Origin: Hamiltosporidium tvaerminnensis
Lineage: Eukaryota; Microsporidia; Dubosqiidae
Length of the DNA: 64,000 nucleotides
Reading direction: 5' to 3'
Assembly (NCBI GenBank): GCA_022605425.2
Contig: JAKIMF020000001.1
Location: 1,242,501 to 1,306,500, forward strand
The notes beneath the pieces were generated by a model. It searched no databases. It was not told the DNA's origin and saw nothing but the letters and a program-made list of their open reading frames with translations. The position numbers were made by a program, and so were the translations under genes. Positions within the stretch are counted from its first letter, which is position 1; each line of letters begins with the position of its first letter. Positions 54,601-64,000 of the stretch are shown piece after piece.

Positions 54601-55365
54601 ATTCTTAGAAGAAAAAAACTGGAATGTAATTTTTGCAACCAAAAACTTTCGTCTAGATAAAATGAACTGTAAAAAATATCAAATCATAAAGTTAAATCCT
54701 ATTTTAGCACAAAAAATTCTTAATTTTTTGACGGCAATCGAAAAATTTCTTTTGAAAAGTCTTTACGATCAACTAAGAAAACTCTTAAATATGTTTTATG
54801 GATGTTGGTGGCCTCGAAAATATGTAATAGCAGCAAAAAAGAATAACCCTGCTATTTAATTTCATATAAACAAATCTTCCTGGTCAAATAGCCTGGAAAA
54901 TATTGCATCGAGTAATAAATGAAGTTAATTCTGGTTTATGCCGGAAAAAAAGACAATTACCAAAGATATTCTAGGATACAAATACTATGTTGTTTTAGAG
55001 CGTAATAATACACTTAAAATAGTATCTTCTTATCATAATTCAGCAATTTCCTTGGGGAACTTGTTTATATGATTACTTGCTGCTTGTGGCTTTCAGTTTG
55101 AATGAATCTTGCAAATACTGAAGGTACAGATACTGTTTCTAGTTTGGATATAATTGTGAGAATTATTAACAGATGTAGTGAATATTACCCTTGAAAGCCT
55201 CATTTTTCGCAAAATACGTTTTTTGCTTGAAACTCAACAAATACAATGGATTTTTAAAGTGTCTGATAATAAAAATATAGCCGATTCACGTTATTATTTG
55301 ATTTCTTATCAGCAGTGTATTTACAGAATTAAGGATAATTCTAACTATTCAATCAAATAATTATT
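54600..55365 (+). pseudogene. Possible decayed integrase-type (LTR element) remnant
   Basis: The frame at 54662-54859 ends in FYGCWWPRKYVIAAKKN, which recalls the YWWPxM segment of the zinc-binding region of Ty3/gypsy integrases. Further on DILGYKYYVVLERNNT (about 54970-55015) recalls the GYKYxLxxID core strand, and CGFQFE then NTEGT recall the GFPxxIxxDNGxEF box. All are separated by stops and frameshifts, with only chance-level length in each. It could equally be unrelated AT-rich sequence. Confidence 0.2.
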
Positions 55366-56848
55366 TAAAAATAGCAATATATCGGAGAATATATAACTGT
55401 AATGGATGATTTTCTTATACAAAGTAATTGCCTAGGCACAACAGCCATGCAAATTACAGGCAAAAAAGTAATTATTTAATCATTTAGTAGGTTTGTATAG
55501 GCAAAAAAATACACTTAGAAAAATATGTAATTTTTATTAGAATTAATTTTTTTATATCAAGGAGATATATTGAACTTACATTTATAAGCCATGATTAATT
55601 TAAATTGAATAAAGATACATTGTGTGTAAAAAATCTGAGCAATTCAACGTTCTCTGAATTTTTTACTAAATATCCAGAGAACTATTTCGCTGGTATTTGA
55701 AAGTATACGGAATCAAATCGTTTATTTAAAATTTAGAATTGGATTTTATCATTTACAAACAAATTTTTTTAACAATCAGACAATAGAATCGGAAAATTAT
55801 GGTTTTAAAGATTAAAATGTCAATTTAGGTTCTAAAAAAAGAAGACAAAACATATAAATATGATGTACCTAAAAGCCAAAAAATTTTAACAAAAACAAAG
55901 ACCAGAAGTAACTTTTACGAAATTACATCTCTTGACAACAATATGATTAGTAAATGTTTCTTTTAAACCTATATTAATCATCTATCAGTGTAATATTTCC
56001 AGCATTTTAATGACAAAATTTTTGTGATCATTTTTTTATTTACTAATGTCTTTTCTATTTATTAGAGTTATATATAATATGAAAGCCGAGAACGAAAATA
56101 AAAGGTATCAAGAATGGAGTTTAGTATGAAATATCCGTTTAGTATATTGAATTATTTAATATTTTTTTTTGAAATAAAATTCGCAATGATTATAGTTTCG
56201 ACAATATATTCAATAAAAAAATAAATCAAAAAAGAACTATAAATATAGGATAATTTATTGGCAGAAAATAATTGTTTTGTCATTTTATTAAATAAAATCA
56301 AACGTAGAAAGGTTTATGATATGAAATAGTTTCGTTAGATATTTATATTTTAACTAAATTGGAGTATAAAGTACTTTAAATTTAATTTAGGTCTCTAGTT
56401 TCAAAAATTATTTCTTAAGTTAACAAATATCTAAATACAAACAGGTTAGATTTGTTACTAGTGAATTAAATTTAAATGATTCTAAATTCTTAATACTGAG
56501 AGGTCATAATCAAAGAAAATATTCGATATTACCAGAATATTTGCTACTTATTAAATTTATTTTTTAAAATAAGAAAAAAACTAGGTCTTATCTTAAAACG
56601 ATTTCATTTTTTGATGTTTTTTATGTATATTAATACTATGTGGTCAACTTCATGTATCACTCATTCAAAGACAACACCTTAAAACTTTTCCCCTATGTCT
56701 AAAACCATAATATAAGCATTTGAACTTTGGTTCTAGAAGAAAAAACAGATTTTAATTAATGTACTTTTTTTAAAAAAATTCAAAGGTCTAGAACTCAAAA
56801 GTAATTTATTTTTGACAGAATCGTTTTATCCAAATATATTATATCAGA
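55366..56848. other. AT-rich spacer, nothing recognised
   Basis: No gene or RNA seen. Confidence 0.4.
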
Positions 56849-59120
56849 ATGAATTATGGAGTTATACTTATTTTAAACAATATATTCGATATAAGAGCAA
56901 TCGTTTCTTGCAATATCTACTTGAAAAAATATCTTTATTATGGCAATAATTTCGATAGCGATTTAAAAACACTAAAATTTCAAACAGAAAAAAATTCTTC
57001 CGATGAAGAGACATGTACTTACAATCTTAGAAAAAGGATTAAATTAGAAACAAATAAACCGGTTGATTATTCAAAATATCAATTATTTACACTAAATGAC
57101 GTTGAAAGTTTACCGTTCGTTTTTAATAAACTTAAGAAAAATGGTAATGGCACTGTTTATGAAGGTGATATTATATTAGAAAATATAATCTACAGTGATT
57201 TTGTTTTTTTTTATGAGTTTATTATGAATTTTTATATTCCTTTGAAAAAATTATCTGCGTCTGAATTCGAATCTGTTTTAAATATCATGGTGATTTTGGA
57301 ATTTGTGGAGAATTATAAGTTGATAAAATTTCTTGAAAATATAATATTTTTTTCTATTTTTAATATTGAAACACTTAATGATATGTTAATCACATAAAAT
57401 ATAGGAAAATTTGGAGCGGGATAAAGTTTTTTAATTTAGGGGAATTGCTTGCGAAAGCTTTTTTTCGTTTAACCTTTCAAAATGATAATTTATATCCAAG
57501 TTTCGTTTTACGGGAAAAGAAGGCAGATCCACATAGTCCCTTGAATTTTGATTTTTTTCATTGTATTATACTTCAAAATTGTTTGGATAAAAATTTTATT
57601 TTAAAATTGGCTAATGATATGTGTTTTTTAGATCAACTCAGAGTGATTTTTAGTTTTAATTAATGAAAAAAATATGTTTATATGAATTAGGTAGTACACA
57701 CATTTCCGTTAAAAATCTTCTGCTCGTAATTTCAAATCATCTAGAAAGAATAGAATTATTTTCTTCTAAAATTAATATTGAAATGTTAAACTTTTTAAAC
57801 CAAAAAGATATTTTGGTCAGTTTGAAGTCAATTTATTTTTTGAATCCAATTAATAAAATTTCTGAATGTGCTTTCACAGGATTTAATAATAATTTAGAAG
57901 TATCGTTTTCTAAGAATCTCAACGATTTTATAGTTTTAAAACCCGAACACGAGAATATGACATTATTTGGTATCTTTCATACTAAATTCGATAAAAATTT
58001 CCGAAAGAATATTATTTTGTCTGAAAACTTTGAATATAGTTTCGATTCTAATGAAAGCAATGTAAATATTGATTTAGATAGTTTTAAAAATGATGAAATG
58101 GTTAAATTATTTTATATTGTCTCTAATAATAATATATATATAGAAAAAACAATATATTTTGTCAATGAATGTAACGAAAAAGATTCTTTCATATTGATTT
58201 ATAATGGCATAAAAAAGAGTGACTTCGAATTTTTCAAACCATGGGATCGACCAATTCAATCCATAAGAATATATGGTTGTTTTTTAGAAACCGATGATTT
58301 ATTCCAAATTATACGTTTTAAATCTCTAAAGACAATGCACATAGAAAACTCGATTCTAATAAATAATTTAAAGGAGCCTATATTTCACGATAATAATATT
58401 GAAACTGTTTCTTTTAAAAGTAACATTATTTACAATTTGGATTTATTTTTTTCTTTCTTAGATTCCTTTAAATTAAATACGAGGTTTAAATTGGATATAA
58501 AACAGAATTCTAGTATTGGTTTAGAAAATTGAACATTTAGTAACAAAATATTTAACGCTTTTTTATTGTTTAAAGATCTGAAAAATGAAAATTTTGCAAT
58601 AACTATCGAGAAATCAAATTATATTACTCTTATAATTCATTTTAAAATATTGCTTGATAAATTAAATAATATTTTTTCTGCTGAGGTAAACTCACAAATG
58701 TCAACTTTAAATCTTTACGATTGTGAGATTCTTAAAAATTCTCGATTGAGTCTAAATAGATTTAAGAATTTAAGAAATCTCGAATTGAGTGCTTCAAAAC
58801 AAGAAATAAACTTTTATCAACTGTTCGATCTAGCTTGGGGTCAAATACTAGCAAGGATTGAATTGAAAAATTTCAAAATTGAACAAAGAGATATAATTCG
58901 CATTTTTTTATTTAAGAACTTGGTTTTTTTAAAGTTTTCTAATTGTAATTTTGCTGAAAATATACAAAAATGTTTTAAAAGGAAAAAAGGTTGTTGTTTG
59001 AAACGTTTAATTTTATCATTTAACCCCGAAGTTAATTATAAAGAATTGTCAAATTATTTATTTAAAGAATTTAATAATATATTTTCTTTGGAGATTTATC
59101 ATCCGGTACCTCCAAATTAA
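56849..59120 (+). pseudogene. Large leucine-rich protein gene, broken by stops and frameshifts
   Basis: One protein of about 750 residues seems spread over four frames: 56849-57397, 57445-57663, 57663-58532 and 58566-59120. The last two share a frame and are separated only by a stop at 58530-58532. The second and third meet at TAATG with a frame change. The first part (from about residue 95) has F-x-x-F...YIPLKKLSASEFESVLNIMVI, which recalls BTB/POZ-type helices. The later parts are leucine/isoleucine-rich with LRR-like strings (RIYGCFLETDDLFQIIRF, LRNLELSASKQ). I cannot name the family. Quality of the remaining sequence suggests recent loss, or base errors in homopolymers. Confidence 0.55.
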
Positions 59121-59911
59121 TATTTTCTATATTTTATAAAAATTTCGACTTTTTTTATTTTAGAATTAAATAAAAATCAATTTGTTTCTTTATATTTTCA
59201 ATTCTTAGATCGGTAAAAAAAACATTCAATATAGAGAGATTTGCTTGTTATCTTTTTTATCCTCTTTGTTTAAAATGACGTGTTTTTTATATCTATATAA
59301 TTTCTATCGTTATTCTTAATCATTTTTAGTAAAAATTAAAAATAACGTTCATTTTGTATTAAGTTAAAGTGTATTGACACTTAGTTCTAATTAGTTTATG
59401 TATGTAAAGATATTAAAGCTTGTTCAAATACCTCTCTTGTTGTATTTAATTAGTTACTATAATTCCCGCATCTAGTCTAATGTGTTGATTAGTAGCCGTA
59501 ATTTTCTTCTTAATAAAAAAATTGGAATATCGTCATACCACTAAGCACCCATAACCTGTCTTTTGACGGGATTTAAACTTTTCAAATATAAAATTTAGGT
59601 AGTTTCTTAGTTTTTGATTGTGTGACTAGGCGAACTTTTCTCATTATTAATATAAAATCAATATTATAGTTTTAACTTTTGAGTTATATGCTCTAGTTTT
59701 GAATAATACTCAATTATATGTAAATATATCGCATGATCAAATAATCCCGGATAATTTTATTATTTTATCAAGGCTTTTTCATTAAAAATTTTGATATGCC
59801 TGTTTCATAACACATTTTTTCCGTTTAATTAGATTGTTAAAAAGACTTCGGGTTGTAAATTAAATCAAAATATTTGCGAATTAAATTTCCAAAAGTTACT
59901 AAAATTTCAAA
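59121..59911. other. AT-rich spacer, nothing recognised
   Basis: No gene seen. The AAAAAATTGG run near 59512 and CATACCACTAAGCACCC near 59533 did not lead to any fold or family. Confidence 0.4.
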
Positions 59912-59912
59912 T

Positions 59913-60249
59913 ATGAATGTATTTTTGGTGGCGAACTGGAAACACAATTGTAAGATTCTTTGAAATGCATAATAACTTAACTCTGTCGAGTTACAGTCCC
60001 TTGGAGAGCTTGCGCTTTTTTAATTCAAATACATATTTGTTCATATCCAAGGGAAATTATTTTATTAATTTTACCTCGAAAAAATCAAAACAACTAATAG
60101 TAAATGAAAAAAATATTGGTGAAGAGTATCTAAAATTGCTTAAGGTTATATTTTACGGGAATACAGATGCCACAACTGGTGATGATAATAATCTATTAAA
60201 CGATAAAATAGAAGGACATGTGCTAAAGATGAAGATAAAATTATTTTAA
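59913..60249 (+). pseudogene. ORF remnant, unknown
   Basis: The frame from the ATG at 59917 gives 110 residues with LESLRFFNSNTYLFISKGNY and a Lys/Asn-rich tail. An overlapping ATG at 59913 reads MNVFLVANWKHN before stopping, so the original start may have been in that frame with a shift soon after. Coding-like base use fades after 60249. It may be the worn 5' part of a gene whose 3' end is at 61045-61296. No family recognised. Confidence 0.3.
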
Positions 60250-61044
60250 AATATATTGTAAACGGAAAAGAATCAGATTACACCTGAGCTGATAAAAATA
60301 GGTTAGAAAGAAGAATTTGCCCGTGGCGATCTTTAGCATAGTTTGAATCTATACATATAAGAATGCATCCGAAAGAAATTCACTTTTCAATATTTATAGA
60401 GAAGAAAAAAGCTCAACAGTAAGTCTAAAAAGTAAGTTTTAGTGTTGTAACGTTTAAGTGTTGGTTTCTTTGATAATAGACTATAGCGTTATAATAAATG
60501 GAAAAATTGCACAATAAAAGAAGATAGAAAGGTTATCAAAAGGTCATTGCAGTTTGTCTCAATATAAATTAGATGAAATGGTTACTTTTTATATGGAAAG
60601 TGCATATTATAGCAAAATTTTAATTTTCTACTTGTTAAATGACATCTCCGGGACTAATATCATAAAATATGATCGAAATAATATATTGAAATCTTACATT
60701 GATCCGTTTTAATGAAATAATTTCATAAAAGACAACACTTCAAAAGCATTAATATGATTTTTTTACCGTAATATTTGCGATAAATTGTTCGAAAACAGCC
60801 AAAAATGTCATAACCCAGGCACGTAATATACTTTAGAAGAACTCTTATTTTCGAGTAAATATAGATTTATATTTGCAGCAATACTGCCAAAGAGGCCTTG
60901 TTAGGTTATGAATAAATTTGTGCCAAGTATCGAACATCGAACGCAAATAAACGGTAAAAGCACCACCTTTCATATATCAGAAAAAACAAAAATAGGACTT
61001 TTTCGAAACTACTTTGTAAATATTTCGGGTTTAAACTTAAGTGG

Positions 61045-61296
61045 TTGTCTACATGGCGTTGTAAAATCGTAACGAAAGATAGCTTTTTGACGAAGAAAAC
61101 TCTTAGCAACACAAGTGTTGCACAAAAACACCTCGAGTTAGAAATACGAAAAGAGAGAATTAAAAATATATTTGATGCTAAAAATGATGATATAGTAATG
61201 CTTTATTCGAAAATTATTAAACTGCTATTGATATCTTACAAATGTAGAAGTTTATATAAAATGTACATTTACATACTTGCCAAGATTAATTTGTAA
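61045..61296 (+). pseudogene. ORF remnant, unknown (possible 3' part of the preceding gene)
   Basis: The frame gives STWRCKIVTKDSFLTKK and a charged stretch ending in KMYIYILAKINL. It has no promoter-like motif at its ATG and no recognised domain. The interval 60250-61044 contains only short coding-like scraps with stops. Grouping with 59913-60249 is a guess. Confidence 0.25.
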
Positions 61297-62129
61297 CTGG
61301 GAAAAAATAATAAATCTTTAACAATAACCAGTTTCATAGTAAAATAGAGTGTATTTTGGTGTGACATGACTGATCAAGTGACAATGAAATATACCACAGA
61401 ACCCAAATCTTGCGGATGGTTGATTTAAGCACTTTTTAATCTTCTTAATTTAGCATTTATAGATTCACGTATTTTGTACATTCAATCAACAAGAAAAATA
61501 TCACTCGACAAAGAATTTACTTAGTATTGTGGTAGAATTACAGAATATTTTCAAGAATTCTATGAAAAGCAAAATTTATTCCAATGTAAAAAACGTGTTA
61601 CCTGAAGATATAAAATATAAACATCTTCTATGTTAAAACATGTTAAAAATAATGAATTAAAAACTTGTTTTCATTTAGAAGCTTTAAAAAATATACAAAA
61701 TGCCTTTTGTATTATACAATAGAACATAATAATTTATTTATTTATCTCCTAATATTAAATTTAATATACTCAATAACGAAATATAAAGGAATAATTCTAC
61801 AGTTATGATAAAAATATATATATTATGTGATGCTATGAGTTAGTAAAATTCTTCATAAAAAAAGTCCTGTAGAAAACCGGTACTTTAAAGGCCCAAGTTT
61901 CAAATATGGCTTTATACTTTTTCTAAAAAAAATATTATTAAGACCATTAAAATCCTTAGTTTCATAGTTTATTTTACAGTAAAAATAAAGAGTATACGAA
62001 GTCTAATATTAATCATCTGTAATTATAAATATTTTAGTAAGAAAATTAATAATTAGTTTTTCCCGGGAGGGTTAATATATTATTTACAAATATTAATTCA
62101 AAGATAAATCCTTTAAAAACAACCTTGTT
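61297..62129. other. AT-rich spacer with a CCCGGGAGGG element
   Basis: No gene seen. CCCGGGAGGG at 62062-62071 is a striking GC island about 60 nt before the Exo70-like ATG and could be the CCC/GGG-type promoter motif described for microsporidia. Directly before the ATG is CAACCTTGTT. Confidence 0.45.
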
Positions 62130-63623
62130 ATGTTACATAGTGAGGATGAACAAGAAAGAGAATTTTTATTTGAATTAGAAAGCATAAATAAGATAGGGAT
62201 TGAGATAGAAAAAGATTTAAAAAAAATAGAAAGTTATATCAAAGAGACACCATTATCTACTCTTGAAGCTTTTAAGACATACATTGAACCAAAAAGAAAT
62301 TTAGATAAAATTATTTATTTTTATGATTTATTTCTTAAAAGTGCAGAAAATATTTACAAACAGCAAGAAAAAATCGAAATAATAAAAAATAAGGAAATAG
62401 TTAAAGAAGAATTTGATAAAGAAATTAAAATAATTAAGTGTTTAGAAAAAATTAAAGGAGAATTGTTTAATTTTAAGAAATATCAAGACATACATGCTGT
62501 AAAAAAATTTTGTGATGAGGTGAATAAAAATGTAAATGTAAATCTTGAAATGTTAGAAAAATCTTTTTTTAAATATATTGGTCATCAATTTCCTAATATG
62601 AATTATAAAACTAAGATTTGTAATATTTCTAATTTTTTATATTTAAATCGTGAAAAATCTATTTTTGTTAAGAAATACGTTGATTTATTTATTATTAAAT
62701 ATGGAAGTAGAAAAATAGAAAATAAATATATAGAATTAGTTAATAGAGTAATATGTTTACATGAATGGATAGAAGAAGTAAAAAAAGTAAATGATTTTTT
62801 GTTTGAAGAAGATATAACAGGTTCTATAAATAAAGAGATATTAGAAAAACTTATGTTAGAACTTAAAGTAGTAATTTCACATGCTTTGATGGATATTGAT
62901 AGAAAAAACAAACCTGAAAATTTAATTTATTTAATTAAATTATATTCGAGTATAAAAATAAAAGAAAATATTAGAGATACCAACATGGAAATGTTATTTG
63001 AATTTAAAAAAGAATGTTTGGTTCTCATTAATAATTTACTGATAACTTTTGAACAAAATATAATTCATGAAAAAAAGAATGAAAAAAACTTTTTATGTGA
63101 ACAGTTCAATAAAACGTTTCTAGATTTTTGTGATACATTTAAGGAAAATAATAATTGTCTTGAGGAACTTATTTTCAAATTTCAAGAAAATTTTGCATTT
63201 GAAAATTATGATTCATTTGTAAATTATTACGGGGTTAAATGCTTGCGAAAAACCTTTGATTTAAGTGAAAACCTTAAAGGGATTCAAAAATGTGTTTATC
63301 TTTTAAATAATTTAGATATCTTACAGGAATATATTCTAGAATATAAAAATATTAAAATCATTGAATATTTAGAAAGAAATAAAAACGATATTATTAAAAT
63401 ATGGAAGAATGAATGTGAGAAACGTAAACATAAAGAATCTACCGAGTTTCTTAAGTTAAATCTTTCTATTCAAAGAAAATATATATTACCCGATTTGGTA
63501 AGAGAAAATGTTATTTCACAACTTTCAAAAATTATTTTTAATCTTGTTTCAAATTCTAAATACAGAGAACCTCAAGATGATCTTAAAAACAAAATTAATG
63601 AATTATTCAGTGGCAAAGAATAA
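62130..63623 (+). CDS. EXO70: Exo70-like exocyst subunit
   Basis: 497 residues, almost entirely charged alpha-helix, no signal peptide or membrane span. The call rests on the C-terminal half: VYLLNNLDILQEYI near 386-400 corresponds to the IFLxNNxxYI helix of Exo70. LNLSIQRKYILPDLVRENV near 441-459 corresponds to the FN-x-x-F...Q-x-x-YxVPDxELRxxL segment, followed by a terminal helix with SNSKYRE where Exo70 has a YxxF stretch. The N-terminus is coiled-coil-like. Exo70 tethers secretory vesicles to the plasma membrane through phosphoinositides and Rho GTPases; the RhoGAP at 29427 acts on the same class of GTPase but there is no evidence of a link. Shorter than the usual ~620, as is common in reduced genomes. 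The call is by family marks only. Confidence 0.65.
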   Translation: MLHSEDEQEREFLFELESINKIGIEIEKDLKKIESYIKETPLSTLEAFKTYIEPKRNLDKIIYFYDLFLKSAENIYKQQEKIEIIKNKEIVKEEFDKEIKIIKCLEKIKGELFNFKKYQDIHAVKKFCDEVNKNVNVNLEMLEKSFFKYIGHQFPNMNYKTKICNISNFLYLNREKSIFVKKYVDLFIIKYGSRKIENKYIELVNRVICLHEWIEEVKKVNDFLFEEDITGSINKEILEKLMLELKVVISHALMDIDRKNKPENLIYLIKLYSSIKIKENIRDTNMEMLFEFKKECLVLINNLLITFEQNIIHEKKNEKNFLCEQFNKTFLDFCDTFKENNNCLEELIFKFQENFAFENYDSFVNYYGVKCLRKTFDLSENLKGIQKCVYLLNNLDILQEYILEYKNIKIIEYLERNKNDIIKIWKNECEKRKHKESTEFLKLNLSIQRKYILPDLVRENVISQLSKIIFNLVSNSKYREPQDDLKNKINELFSGKE

Positions 63624-64000
63624 AATTAATTTTAATATTATTTTTAAAAATAAATAATTATATTTTTTCGTAAATAACTTTAAAACTAGGTTTAAAAATG
63701 TAAAAATGTTGATTTATACTACAAACATTTAAATATTTTCTTTCTTTATTATTAAACATTGAAATAATGAAATTCTTTATAAATTTAATCTGACAAATTC
63801 ATTTAAACTTTGAGTAAACTTTATTTTGCTCAAAAAAGTTGTATATTTTTCTTTCTCTTTATTCATTTATTAACAGGAGTATAAATTCATTGTGTTTTCA
63901 GCTCCATGTAGGTACATAGCAATATCTCTTCCCAGCAGAAATTGTAATTTTCTATTGATTATAAACTCTTTGTTATTCAAAAAAAAGGTTTTAATGTTTC
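63624..64000. other. AT-rich end of window
   Basis: No gene or RNA seen after the Exo70-like stop. Confidence 0.4.

Noticed and set aside
29427-63623. Functional link between the RhoGAP and the Exo70-like protein
   Set aside because: Both touch Rho-type pathways in other eukaryotes, but they lie more than 30 kb apart in a eukaryotic genome, so proximity says nothing.
1-64000. tRNA or rRNA genes
   Set aside because: No convincing GGTTCGAATCC-type T-loop with matching acceptor arms and no rRNA-like conserved blocks were seen by eye; a covariance search would be needed to exclude a divergent tRNA.

Overview
The window reads as nuclear DNA of a microsporidian-like eukaryote with an expanded, transposon-rich genome. 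The sequence is very AT-rich. The recognisable genes are intronless and widely spaced: RhoGAP, a DEAH/DEVH helicase, a PAP2 lipid phosphatase, proteasome beta1 and an Exo70-like exocyst subunit. Several start codons sit directly behind a CCC-type motif, as described for microsporidia. The in-frame GVN-type minisatellites inside housekeeping genes remind me of the Daphnia parasite genus Hamiltosporidium. That genus assignment is inference only.

Left part (1-29 kb): five copies of an unrecognised ~170-residue protein family lie on the + strand at 499, 3514, 7786, 15300 and 21442. They fall into two subtypes that alternate A-B-A-B-A. The first two copies are intact and the last three are broken. 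All five keep a TATA-like box about 29 nt before the ATG and a TCTAGATT box about 30 nt before that. The gaps between copies are filled by decayed non-LTR retrotransposons of one family (R2-like, CCHC finger plus restriction-like endonuclease): 2.0-2.9 and 4.2-7.1 kb on the - strand, 9.95-13.6 and 16.7-20.2 kb on the + strand, and 3' fragments at 22.3, 24.0 (-) and 25.7 kb. Pieces of a second, RTE-like LINE lie at 20.3 and 27.3 kb.

Middle (29-38.7 kb): a clean RhoGAP gene (29427-30560), then the best-preserved R2-like element (31.15-34.98 kb, frameshifted), then a heavily decayed RTE-like LINE (35.6-38.7 kb).

Repeat island (38.75-50.2 kb): three conserved genes, the helicase (+), PAP2 phosphatase (-) and proteasome beta1 (+), sit in a dense field of short tandem repeats. 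The repeats run into the coding regions, but there only in frame-preserving units. In the non-coding flanks the repeats have strict polarity relative to transcription: C-rich on the coding strand before each ATG, G-rich on the coding strand after each stop. The polarity flips between the convergent genes at two tandem inverted repeats (44.54-44.67 kb) and again between the divergent genes near 47.9 kb. Telomere-like CCCTAA runs are translated inside the helicase.

Right part (50-64 kb): mostly AT-rich sequence with small tandem duplications, a small coiled-coil ORF (-), faint integrase-like remains near 54.6-55.4 kb, a broken leucine-rich protein gene (56.8-59.1 kb), an eroded ORF cluster (59.9-61.3 kb), and an intact Exo70-like gene (62130-63623). 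I saw no rRNA, tRNA or CRISPR array.
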